The notes under the pieces were generated by a model. The model did not search any database, was not told where the DNA came from, and was given only the letters and a program-made list of their open reading frames with translations. From the NCBI GenBank assembly GCA_004570425.1, contig SPQJ01000016.1, positions 1-64,000 of the forward strand: a DNA stretch of 64,000 nt. Reading direction: 5' to 3'. Of this stretch, positions 8,462 to 15,011 are shown one piece after another; within the stretch, counting starts at the first letter, position 1; each line of letters begins with the position of its first letter. The translations under genes were made by a program, and so were the position numbers. The stretch is from Bacillus sp. AZ43. GTDB lineage: Bacteria > Actinomycetota > Actinomycetes > Mycobacteriales > Geodermatophilaceae.

Positions 8462-9415
8462 ATGAGACGCCCCGCCCTGTCCGCCACCGGCCTCGCCGTG
8501 GTCCTCGCGCTGTCCCTCGCCGCGTGCGGGGGAGGTGGCGACGAACCGGCCGCGTCCGAGCCGTCGGCGACCGGCGACGCCGCCTTCCCGCGCACCGTCG
8601 AGCACGCCATGGGGAGCACCGAGATCCCCGCGCGGCCCGAGCGGGTCGTCGTCCTGGACACCGGTGAGCTGGACGCGGTGCTCTCGCTGGGCGTCACGCC
8701 CGTCGGGGCGGTCACCACCGGCGCGTCCGACGAGTTCCTCGGCTACCTGGCCGAGGACGCCGCCGACGTCGAGCCGGTGGGCACGGTGCCCGAGCCCGAC
8801 CTGGAGGCGATCGCGGCGCTGGAGCCGGACCTGATCCTGTCCAACAGGACACGGCACGAGGCGATCTACGAGCAGCTGAGCCGGATCGCGCCCACCGTGT
8901 TCGCCGAGCACGTGGGCGTCGTCTGGAAGGAGAACCTCCTCCTCGACGCCGAGGCGCTCGGGCTGGAGGAGGAGGCGGCCGCGGCCCTGGAGGAGTACGA
9001 GTCCGACGCCGCCGCCCTGGGCGAGGAGCTGGGCGACCCGGCGGGGACGACGGTCAGCGCCATGCGCTTCGTCGACGGCACCATCCGCGTCTACACGGCG
9101 GAGTCCTTCATCGGGACGGTGCTGGCCGACATCGGCCTGGACCAGCTGCAGCTGCCGCCGGGCCAGTACCCGACCTTCGCCGAGCTCTCCGCCGAGGAGG
9201 TCAGCCGGGTCGAGGCCGACGTCGTCCTCTACTCGTCGTTCGGGCCGGCCGACGAGTCCGGCGAGGCCGGCGTGGTGGCCGGCCCGCTGTGGCCGCGGCT
9301 GCCGGCCGTCGCGGAGGGGCGGGCGCACGCGGTGGACGACGACATCTTCTACAGCGGGGTGGGCCTGCGTGCCGCCACGCTGCAGCTCGAGGAGCTGCGC
9401 GCCCTGCTCGGCTGA
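8462..9415 (+). CDS. Iron-siderophore ABC transporter substrate-binding lipoprotein
   Basis: 317 residues. A lipoprotein signal peptide ends with LSLAACGGGG, followed by a type III (FepB/FecB/BtuF-like) periplasmic-binding fold: RPERVVVLDTGELDAVLSLGV, then EAIAALEPDLILSN and a long connecting helix. It would be anchored outside the membrane and deliver ferric siderophore to an ABC permease. No permease or ATPase gene is adjacent, so these must be elsewhere. The ATG has GAAGGAG 5 bases upstream. An IdeR-like box at 8358-8376 precedes it. Confidence 0.92.
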   Translation: MRRPALSATGLAVVLALSLAACGGGGDEPAASEPSATGDAAFPRTVEHAMGSTEIPARPERVVVLDTGELDAVLSLGVTPVGAVTTGASDEFLGYLAEDAADVEPVGTVPEPDLEAIAALEPDLILSNRTRHEAIYEQLSRIAPTVFAEHVGVVWKENLLLDAEALGLEEEAAAALEEYESDAAALGEELGDPAGTTVSAMRFVDGTIRVYTAESFIGTVLADIGLDQLQLPPGQYPTFAELSAEEVSRVEADVVLYSSFGPADESGEAGVVAGPLWPRLPAVAEGRAHAVDDDIFYSGVGLRAATLQLEELRALLG

Positions 9416-9425
9416 GCCCGGGACG

Positions 9426-9462
9426 ACGAGGGCCCCCTCCCGGTGCGGGGAGGGGCCCTCGT
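9426..9462. terminator. Bidirectional hairpin between convergent genes
   Basis: ACGAGGGCCCC pairs with GGGGCCCTCGT (11 bp). It lies 11 bases after the binding-protein gene and 11 bases after the bfr stop on the other strand. The stem is long enough to serve both directions. Confidence 0.7.
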
Positions 9463-9472
9463 GCTGTTCAGG

Positions 9473-9955
9473 TCAGGGCGTCTCGGTGGCGATCTGCGCG
9501 GCCAGGTACTGCGGGGCACCGACCCGCTCGATCGCGGCCAGCTGCGCCTCGAACCAGTCGGCGTGCTTCTCCTCGTCCCGCACCATCTCCTCGAAGACGG
9601 CGGCGGTGCCGTGGTCGCCCAGGTCGTGGCACTCCTTGGCCGAGGCGTTGAACTGCGCGACGGCGTTCTTCTCGCTGTCGAGCGCCAGCACCAGCATCTC
9701 CTCGGCGGTCTCGCCGACCCGGATCGCGCCCAGGCGCTGGAGGTTGGGGTGGCCGTCGAAGAGCAGCACGCGCTGGATGAGGGCGTCGGCGTCGCGCATC
9801 TCGTCGATGGAGAGGTCGTAGAAGACCTTGCCCAGCTTGGGGAGGCCCCAGGCGTCGAGCATGCGGGCGTTGAGGAAGTACGTGTTGGTGACGGTGAGCT
9901 CGAAGGTCAACGCATCGTTGAGCAGTTCGACCACACGGGGACTAACGGGCTGCAC
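9473..9955 (-). CDS. bfr: Bacterioferritin (atypical ferroxidase centre)
   Basis: 160 residues, the family length, forming 24-mer iron-storage shells with haem between subunits. The haem-ligand Met is kept in DEMRDAD. Of the di-iron ligands (E. coli numbering) Glu18, Glu51, Glu127 and His130 are recognisable (FELTVTN, DEM, DEEKH). His54 is replaced by Asp and the position of Glu94 appears to be Ala (LALDSEKN). The centre should therefore be impaired, as in the non-catalytic subunits of two-subunit bacterioferritins. GTG at 9955 is chosen because GGGAG lies 6 bases before it; a TTG at 9961 abuts that site. The start lies inside the end of bfd, implying translational coupling. Confidence 0.88.
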   Translation of the reverse strand: MQPVSPRVVELLNDALTFELTVTNTYFLNARMLDAWGLPKLGKVFYDLSIDEMRDADALIQRVLLFDGHPNLQRLGAIRVGETAEEMLVLALDSEKNAVAQFNASAKECHDLGDHGTAAVFEEMVRDEEKHADWFEAQLAAIERVGAPQYLAAQIATETP

Positions 9956-10148
9956 CTGCAACTCCCAGCTGTCGCTCGGCCATGACCGGGCAATGCTGGC
10001 ACACGAGCTCACGCATGGTGTCGACGCAGCCGCCGCACGTGCGGCCGGCGCCGGTCTCGCGGGCGACGTCGGCGATGCAGCGCGCGCCGTTGGCGATCGA
10101 CTCGATGATGTCCTGGTCGGTCACCACGTTGCAGTGGCACACGTACAT
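9942..10148 (-). CDS. bfd: Bacterioferritin-associated ferredoxin
   Basis: 68-residue BFD-like [2Fe-2S] protein. Four cysteines sit in the family pattern, CHC at residues 4-6 and CGGC near 38-41, with the NVVTDQDIIESI helix. Bfd donates electrons to bacterioferritin to release stored iron. It is the first gene of a bfd-bfr operon and overlaps the bfr start by 14 bases. An IdeR-like box 67 bases upstream suggests iron control. Confidence 0.92.
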   Translation of the reverse strand: MYVCHCNVVTDQDIIESIANGARCIADVARETGAGRTCGGCVDTMRELVCQHCPVMAERQLGVAGAAR

Positions 10149-10214
10149 GACGGTCGCCTCACCGGTCGTGCGGACAGGGCCTGCCTCCCAGAGGCTCGAC
10201 CCTGGGCACGGGAT

Positions 10215-10233
10215 GCAGGTTAGCCTGACCTAA
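10215..10233. promoter_or_regulatory. IdeR/DtxR-like iron box upstream of bfd-bfr
   Basis: GCAGGTTAGCCTGACCTAA agrees with the IdeR consensus at 16 of 19 positions by my count. It lies 67-85 bases upstream of the bfd start. In mycobacteria IdeR can activate iron-storage genes and repress uptake genes; which applies here is not visible. Confidence 0.7.
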
Positions 10234-10289
10234 GTCATGCGCGTCAAGCGTCCTGGTCAGGACGCCGGTCCGTGCCCTACGGTGCGCCG

Positions 10290-10916
10290 GTGACCGCCTC
10301 GCGGAGGGCGGCCTGGGCCGCCGACCTCGTCGCGCCGGCGCCCACCGACCGCGTCCTGGAGGTCGGCTGCGGGCACGGCGTGCTGCTCTCGCTCCTGGCC
10401 GGCCGGCTGACCGCCGGTGTGGCGGTCGGGGTCGACCGCTCGGCGCGGATGGTGGAGGCGGCCGGCCGCCGGAACAGGGCGGCCGTCGATGCCGGGACGG
10501 TCCGGCTCCTGACCGCCTCCCTGACCGACGCCCCGCTCGAGGAGAGCCCCTTCGACGTGGTCGTCTCCTACGACGTGCGCGCCTTCTGGACTCCGCCGGC
10601 GCCGGAGTGGGACGTGATCGGGCGGGTGCTCGCGCCCGGGGGCCGGGTGATCGTGGCCTTCTCGCTCATGGCTGCCGGCGCCGAGAGGGCGATCGGCGAC
10701 GCGGTGCGGCGGCTGGCGGCGGAGCGGGGGTTGCACCAGGTGGCAGAGCACCGCGGCCGGACCGCTCCGATCGGGTCGATGGCGCTGGAGCTGCGCCGGG
10801 ACCGATCTCCCTCGTCGGAGGGAGTCGCGGCCCGCCGCCCGTTCTCGGCTCAAGCCCCGGCCCCGGGCTGCCGATCACCCGCACAGGTGAACGGAGGAGT
10901 CCGCCTCCGCACCTGA
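10290..10916 (+). CDS. Class I SAM-dependent methyltransferase
   Basis: 208 residues. Motif I is VLEVGCGHGVLL (about 22-33), an acidic VGVDRSARM strand forms motif II, and FDVVVSYDVRAFW and VLAPGGRVIVAFS form later motifs. The C-terminal ~40 residues are Arg/Pro/Ala-rich without obvious fold. Substrate unknown. GTG at 10290 is preferred over GTG at 10272 because TACGGT ends 6 bases before it, the spacing of a leaderless transcript. It ends 24 bases before the OmpR-type regulator but no functional link is evident. Confidence 0.8.
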   Translation: MTASRRAAWAADLVAPAPTDRVLEVGCGHGVLLSLLAGRLTAGVAVGVDRSARMVEAAGRRNRAAVDAGTVRLLTASLTDAPLEESPFDVVVSYDVRAFWTPPAPEWDVIGRVLAPGGRVIVAFSLMAAGAERAIGDAVRRLAAERGLHQVAEHRGRTAPIGSMALELRRDRSPSSEGVAARRPFSAQAPAPGCRSPAQVNGGVRLRT

Positions 10917-10940
10917 GTCACCGGGTGAGGAGGAGACGTC

Positions 10941-11645
10941 GTGCCCGAACAGTCCGTGCTCGTCGTGGAGGACACCGACGAGATCCGCGAGCTCGTCACC
11001 ACGGTGCTCCGTCGGGCCGGGTTCGACGTCCGCGAGGCGGTGTCCGGCGCCGCGGCCCTCGAGGAGGTCCGCCGCGACGCCCCGGACCTGATCGTGCTCG
11101 ACCTCGGCCTCCCCGACGCCGACGGCACCGAGGTGTGCCGGCAGATCCGCGCCGAGACCCAGTGCTACGTCCTCATGCTGACCGCGCGCGCCGAGGAGGT
11201 CGACCTGCTCATCGGGCTGGCCGTCGGCGCCGACGGGTACATGGCCAAGCCGTTCTCGCCGCGCGAGCTCGTCGCCCGCGTGCAGGCGATGCTGCGCTTC
11301 CCCCGCACGCCCCAGATCCCCGAGCCCCGGGCATCGGTCGAGGACTCGGTGCGCCGTCTGGCCGAGCTCGAGGTGGACGAGGAGAGCCGCGAGGTGCGGG
11401 TGGACGGCGCCGTCGTCGACCTGACCCGGACCGAGTTCGACCTGCTCGCCGCGCTGGCGTCCCGGCCCGGCCGCGTGCTGCAGCGCGAGACGCTGCTCCG
11501 CGAGGTCTGGCAGACCGACTGGGAGGGCAACCTCCGGCTGGTCGAGGCGCACATGTCCAACCTCCGCCGCAAGCTCGTGGCGGCCGGGCTCAACTCGCCC
11601 GAGATCCGCACCGTCCGCGGCGTCGGCTACCGGCTGGTCGCCTGA
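10941..11645 (+). CDS. OmpR/PhoB-family response regulator
   Basis: 234 residues. A receiver domain (1-115) has the acidic pair Glu10-Asp11, phospho-acceptor Asp54 (LIVLDLGLPD), Thr in MLTARAEE and Lys in MAKPFSP. A winged-helix DNA-binding domain (about 135-232) has the typical LTRTEFDLLAALASRPGRV and VRGVGYRL ends. GAGGAGACGTC precedes the GTG start. No kinase is adjacent; the nearest is the PAS kinase at 15012-16808. Its family commonly binds direct repeats with 10-11 bp spacing, as seen before the two SipW-dependent genes. Confidence 0.93.
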   Translation: MPEQSVLVVEDTDEIRELVTTVLRRAGFDVREAVSGAAALEEVRRDAPDLIVLDLGLPDADGTEVCRQIRAETQCYVLMLTARAEEVDLLIGLAVGADGYMAKPFSPRELVARVQAMLRFPRTPQIPEPRASVEDSVRRLAELEVDEESREVRVDGAVVDLTRTEFDLLAALASRPGRVLQRETLLREVWQTDWEGNLRLVEAHMSNLRRKLVAAGLNSPEIRTVRGVGYRLVA

Positions 11646-12349
11646 GCGAACCGGCTGCCCTCCACCCGGGCGCACAGCTCGACCAGCTCCATCAGCCGCG
11701 ACTGCGGCAGCACCCCGCGGCGGGCGTCGTCGGCGACCGCGTGGCAGGCGAAGGCGAGCTGGACGTGACCGACCCGTGCGCTGACCGTGGCCAGGTCCAC
11801 CGCCGCTGACGCGACGGCCTCGGCGTCACCCGCGCGGGCGCTGTCCGCGATGGCGGTCAGCCAGTGGGGGAGCGCGCTGGCGTACATCTCCTCCGCGCGG
11901 CCGGGCGGCGGGGCCGCCGGCCGGTGCTCGGCGGGTGCGACCGGCTCGTCCGCGGGGCGCGGGAGAGCCGCGGCCAGGCCGCGCAGCACGTCGACGAAGA
12001 GCCGCGGGTCGACCGGCTTGGCGAGGCACGCGACAGCGCCGGCCCCGGCCGCGAGGGCGCGGACCTGGTGGGTGCGCCGGGCGCTGACCACGACGAAGGC
12101 CGCCCGGCTGCCGTTCTGCCGCAGCCGGCGCATCAGCGTGGCGCCGTGGCCGTTGCGCATCGCCATGTCGGTGACGACCAGGTCGGGCTCCACGACGGCG
12201 GCCACGCGCAGCGCGGCGTCGGTACCCACGGCCTGGTGGACGCGCCAGCCGCCGAGCTGCAGCAGCATGGTGATGCGGCGGCGGGCGCCGGCGGAGTCGT
12301 CGACGACGAGTGCGGTGCGCACCGGGGGGTGGGGGTGGGGCTGGGACAT
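11627..12349 (-). CDS. Receiver-Hpt protein, Hpt histidine lost
   Basis: 240 residues. A receiver domain (about 11-125) has acidic pair Asp17-Asp18, acceptor Asp61 (VVTDMAM) and Lys in CLAKPVD. After a Pro/Ala linker, a C-terminal four-helix domain (about 155-240) is clearly paralogous to the Hpt domain of the next gene. The phosphotransfer motif there reads AAHTLAGTSGQLG; here it is AAVDLATVSARVG. The acceptor His has become Val, so phosphotransfer through this domain is not possible. Start ATG at 12349. The 3' end overlaps the convergent response-regulator gene by 19 bases. Confidence 0.85.
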   Translation of the reverse strand: MSQPHPHPPVRTALVVDDSAGARRRITMLLQLGGWRVHQAVGTDAALRVAAVVEPDLVVTDMAMRNGHGATLMRRLRQNGSRAAFVVVSARRTHQVRALAAGAGAVACLAKPVDPRLFVDVLRGLAAALPRPADEPVAPAEHRPAAPPPGRAEEMYASALPHWLTAIADSARAGDAEAVASAAVDLATVSARVGHVQLAFACHAVADDARRGVLPQSRLMELVELCARVEGSRFAQATSR

Positions 12350-12393
12350 GGCGGGGAAGTCCGTCCTGGTGGTACGGGGTGCGGGGCCTTCTC

Positions 12394-13068
12394 TTAGACC
12401 CGTGCGAGTTCCTGCAGTTCGGCCACGCGGGCGTGGGCGATGACGCCGCGGCGGGCGTCGGCGGCGATGGCGCGGCAGACCGAGGCGACCTCGGGGTGCC
12501 CGAGCTGACCGCTCGTGCCGGCCAGCGTGTGGGCGGCAGAGACGACCGCCGGGGCGTCCCCGGAGCGGGTGTGCCGCGCGATGGCGCTCAGCCGGCCGGG
12601 CAGCGCGTCCCGGTACATCTCCTGGAGCCGGTCCATCAGCTCCGCGTCGACGTCCTCGTCGTGCAGGTCGGTCCACTCGCGGACCTCGGTGAGCTCTGCC
12701 TGCGCAGCCGACCCCGTGGTCCGGCTGCGCAGGAAGTCCAGGAGGATCCGGGCCTCGACCGGCTTGGCCAGGCAGGCCATCGCGCCGGCGGTGGCCGCGT
12801 CGGCCCGGACCTCGTCGGTCGGGTCGCTGGTGACCACGAGGAAGCGGGCGCGGGATCCGTTGTGCCGCATCCGGCGGAGCATCGCGGGGCCGTTCTCGCC
12901 GGGCATCGACACGTCGGTGACGACGAGGTCGGGGTCCGCATCGGTGGCCAGGCGATGAGCGGCGGCGGCGTCGGCGGCCTCGCGGACCTGCCAGCCGCCG
13001 AGGCGGAGGAGGCCGGCGACCCGGCGTCGTGCCTCGGGCTCGTCGTCGACGACCAGGGCCGTCAGCAC
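12394..13068 (-). CDS. Receiver-Hpt phosphorelay protein
   Basis: 224 residues. The receiver domain has acidic pair Asp8-Asp9, acceptor Asp52 (VVTDVSMPGENG), and Lys in CLAKPVE. A Glu/Asp-rich linker leads to an Hpt domain (about 140-224) with an intact HTLAGTSGQLG motif whose His is the phosphate acceptor. It can thus receive and pass on phosphate. The GTG start lies in GTGCTGA and overlaps the upstream secreted-protein gene, so it is translationally coupled to the surface-protein operon 14787-13062. This links export and signalling. Confidence 0.87.
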   Translation of the reverse strand: MLTALVVDDEPEARRRVAGLLRLGGWQVREAADAAAAHRLATDADPDLVVTDVSMPGENGPAMLRRMRHNGSRARFLVVTSDPTDEVRADAATAGAMACLAKPVEARILLDFLRSRTTGSAAQAELTEVREWTDLHDEDVDAELMDRLQEMYRDALPGRLSAIARHTRSGDAPAVVSAAHTLAGTSGQLGHPEVASVCRAIAADARRGVIAHARVAELQELARV

Positions 13069-13502
13069 GTGTACGCCAGAACCGGAGACGCGACCTTGGT
13101 CCAGCCGTACGGCGTCAGGGCGGTGACGGTGACGGTGACCGGGAGGCGCTGGTGGAGTGCGGGCTGGTCCGCGGGCTCGACCTTCGTGTCCGACGTCGTG
13201 TACTCGAGCGTCGTCACGCCGGGGATCACGGCCTGGACGTGGTACCGGTTGACGTCGGCGGAGGTGCTGGCCCGCCAGGTGACCTCGGCCTTCATCCAGC
13301 GCTGGGTGCCGTACGGCGTCCACCGGTCGTAGCACTCGATCTCGGCCTTGACGCCGGTGGCCGGCTGGATGACGTCGGTCTGCACCCTGACCGACGGGAG
13401 GGAGACCCGCTCGGAGAAGGTGGCCGAGGCGGGGATGCTGCCGCCGACCGCGATCGCCAGGGTGAGGCCGATCAGGATCAGGACTCGCCGGGTGCCGGTC
13501 AT
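13062..13502 (-). CDS. Secreted protein, probable SipW-type substrate
   Basis: 146 residues. A signal peptide (MTGTRRVLILIGLTLAIAVGG) is followed by ASATFSERVSLPS, similar in style to the Gly/Ala-T-F-S/T region of SipW-processed proteins. The mature part (~115 residues) is a beta-rich, fibronectin-like domain with a C-terminal cysteine and one internal cysteine (IECYDRW), a possible disulphide. No named family recognised. It overlaps the signal-peptidase gene by ATGA, and its own stop overlaps the REC-Hpt start, so the genes form one tight translational unit. Confidence 0.72.
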   Translation of the reverse strand: MTGTRRVLILIGLTLAIAVGGSIPASATFSERVSLPSVRVQTDVIQPATGVKAEIECYDRWTPYGTQRWMKAEVTWRASTSADVNRYHVQAVIPGVTTLEYTTSDTKVEPADQPALHQRLPVTVTVTALTPYGWTKVASPVLAYTC

Positions 13503-14128
13503 GCCTGCTCCTCCTTCGAGGGGGTGGTGGGACGCCAGATGGTCAGCAGCAGCCAGCCGGCGAGCAGCGCCGGGGCGCCGTACACCAGGGACTGGGTGAT
13601 GAAGGGAGTGCGCAGGAGCTGGATCAGGTGGCCCAGCTCGGGGATGACGGCGCGGACCTCGTAGGCGACGTCGCCCTGGAGGGAGGCGGTCCACGGGTCG
13701 ATCGCCTCGTTGGCGTCGCCCTTGGTGCGGACCTGGATCGAGCCGTCGGGGCCGGTCTCGACGGAGACCACGCGGTGGGTCACGAGGCTGCGGTCGTCGA
13801 TCGGCTTGTGGTACGTGATCACCATGCCCTCGGTGACGTCCGAGACGGCGATCGGCGTGACGATGGTGACGTCACCGGGGTCGATCTCCGGCGACATGCT
13901 GCCCGTCAGCATCGTCATGGTGCGGTAGCCCAGCAGGTGCGGGCCGACGGCCAGGACGAGGAACACCAGGACAGCCAGGCCCACGACTCCGCGGACCAGC
14001 CACGGGGCCGTGCGGCCCAGGAGCTGGGTGGCCCGGCCGGCCAGGCGGCCGGCGGTGGAGCGCGTGTCCTCGGCCGGGGGCAGCTGGGCAGCTGCCCCCG
14101 GGCGACGGACAGGGAGGACGGCGGTCAT
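13499..14128 (-). CDS. Signal peptidase I, SipW/ER type
   Basis: 209 residues. An N-terminal transmembrane helix (about 45-68) is followed by the catalytic serine motif LTGSMSPEIDPGD. The box normally carrying the base reads THRVVSV, with His instead of the bacterial Lys: the Ser/His type seen in SipW, archaeal and eukaryotic ER signal peptidases. A second helix lies near 175-197. It should cleave the TasA-like proteins and the small secreted protein, membrane-bound with its active site outside. It lies 32 bases after the TasA-like gene in the same operon, the arrangement known for Bacillus tapA-sipW-tasA. Confidence 0.9.
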   Translation of the reverse strand: MTAVLPVRRPGAAAQLPPAEDTRSTAGRLAGRATQLLGRTAPWLVRGVVGLAVLVFLVLAVGPHLLGYRTMTMLTGSMSPEIDPGDVTIVTPIAVSDVTEGMVITYHKPIDDRSLVTHRVVSVETGPDGSIQVRTKGDANEAIDPWTASLQGDVAYEVRAVIPELGHLIQLLRTPFITQSLVYGAPALLAGWLLLTIWRPTTPSKEEQA

Positions 14129-14160
14129 GGCGAGATCTCCGTGTGGTCGTCAGGCCGTGA

Positions 14161-14787
14161 TCAGCGGGCGGTGCCGTTGCGCTGCGTGCCCGTGAAGGTG
14201 AGCTGCAGCGCGGCGGACTGGCCCTGGAAGGTGTTGTCGGCCGAGGTCGGCAGCGAGATCGTGAACACCAGGCGGTCGACCCCGCCGGCGGTGAGCGACG
14301 CCGGGTTGTCCAGCGTCATGCTGTTGATGGCGGAGCCCGACGCGAGCTGACGCTCGGTGCCGCCGACGCAGGCGTAGGTGGGCTTGTCAGCGGTGCCGCC
14401 CTGGGTCCACGCGACCGAGCAGGACTTGACGGCGAGCTGCAGGCCGTTCGCGGTGTCCGTGACGAGCTTGGAGCTCGAGGCGGTGGTGGTGTTCAGGACG
14501 ACCGAGGCCAGGTCGGTGCTGCCGGAGTTCGACAGGCTGACCGCGCGGGTCAGCGAGTCGCCGGGCACGAACTTGTCCGTGGTGGCCGGGATGGCGACGC
14601 CGGTCTGCGCCAGGTCGATGTTCACGGTGCCGGAAGCGATGGTCGTGGTGACCGGGGTGGTGCTGTCGGTGAAGGTGCCGAAGGTGCCCATGCCGGCGAC
14701 CGCGGCAGCGGCACCGATGACGCCGAGCGAGCCGACGACCTTGCGGGCGGTGGAGCTGGAGGCGATGTTCTCGAGCTTGGTGCTCAT
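14161..14787 (-). CDS. SipW-dependent-type secreted protein (TasA/camelysin-like)
   Basis: 208 residues. The signal region has hydrophobic core VVGSLGVIGAAAAVAGM followed by GTFGTFTDSTTPVTT, the hallmark of TasA/CalY proteins cut by SipW. The mature domain is Thr/Ser/Asn-rich and beta-predicted, with a cysteine pair (KSCSVAW, YACVGG). It is first in the operon with the SipW-type peptidase. AGGGAGAGACC is its ribosome site. It is paralogous to 910-1530 and shares that gene's upstream tandem repeat. Fibre or surface-layer formation is inferred from the family. Confidence 0.85.
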   Translation of the reverse strand: MSTKLENIASSSTARKVVGSLGVIGAAAAVAGMGTFGTFTDSTTPVTTTIASGTVNIDLAQTGVAIPATTDKFVPGDSLTRAVSLSNSGSTDLASVVLNTTTASSSKLVTDTANGLQLAVKSCSVAWTQGGTADKPTYACVGGTERQLASGSAINSMTLDNPASLTAGGVDRLVFTISLPTSADNTFQGQSAALQLTFTGTQRNGTAR

Positions 14788-14879
14788 GATCGGGTCTCTC
14801 CCTGAGTCCGGTTCGTCGGCCGGCGTTCCGGCGACAGGGAGAACTCTGGAGGTCGTACCGCAGGGCAGCCGCGAGCGTT

Positions 14880-14900
14880 CCGCAAGGAATCCGCAAGAAC
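14880..14900 (-). promoter_or_regulatory. Tandem CTTGCG repeat upstream of the TasA-like/SipW operon
   Basis: On the minus strand two half-sites TTCTTGCG and TTCCTTGCG are repeated directly at 11-bp spacing, 93 bases before the start codon. Twenty of 21 bases equal the block at 806-826 before the paralogue. Probable operator of a common regulator. Confidence 0.65.
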
Positions 14901-14923
14901 CGGATCCGGGCCCCTGGAACGCG

Positions 14924-14950
14924 AAAAACCCCGGGATCCCGGGGTTCTTC
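14924..14950 (-). terminator. Intrinsic terminator of the histidine-kinase operon
   Basis: AACCCCGGGATCCCGGGGTT is a perfect 20-base palindrome. On the minus strand it is followed by a run of five T. It sits 61 bases after the kinase stop codon and just before the operator of the next operon. Confidence 0.85.
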
Positions 14951-15011
14951 AGGGCCGTTGCGCGGGTTCCGACGCGCGCTCACGGCCGGTGGAGGGCCGC
15001 CAGGACCGCTC

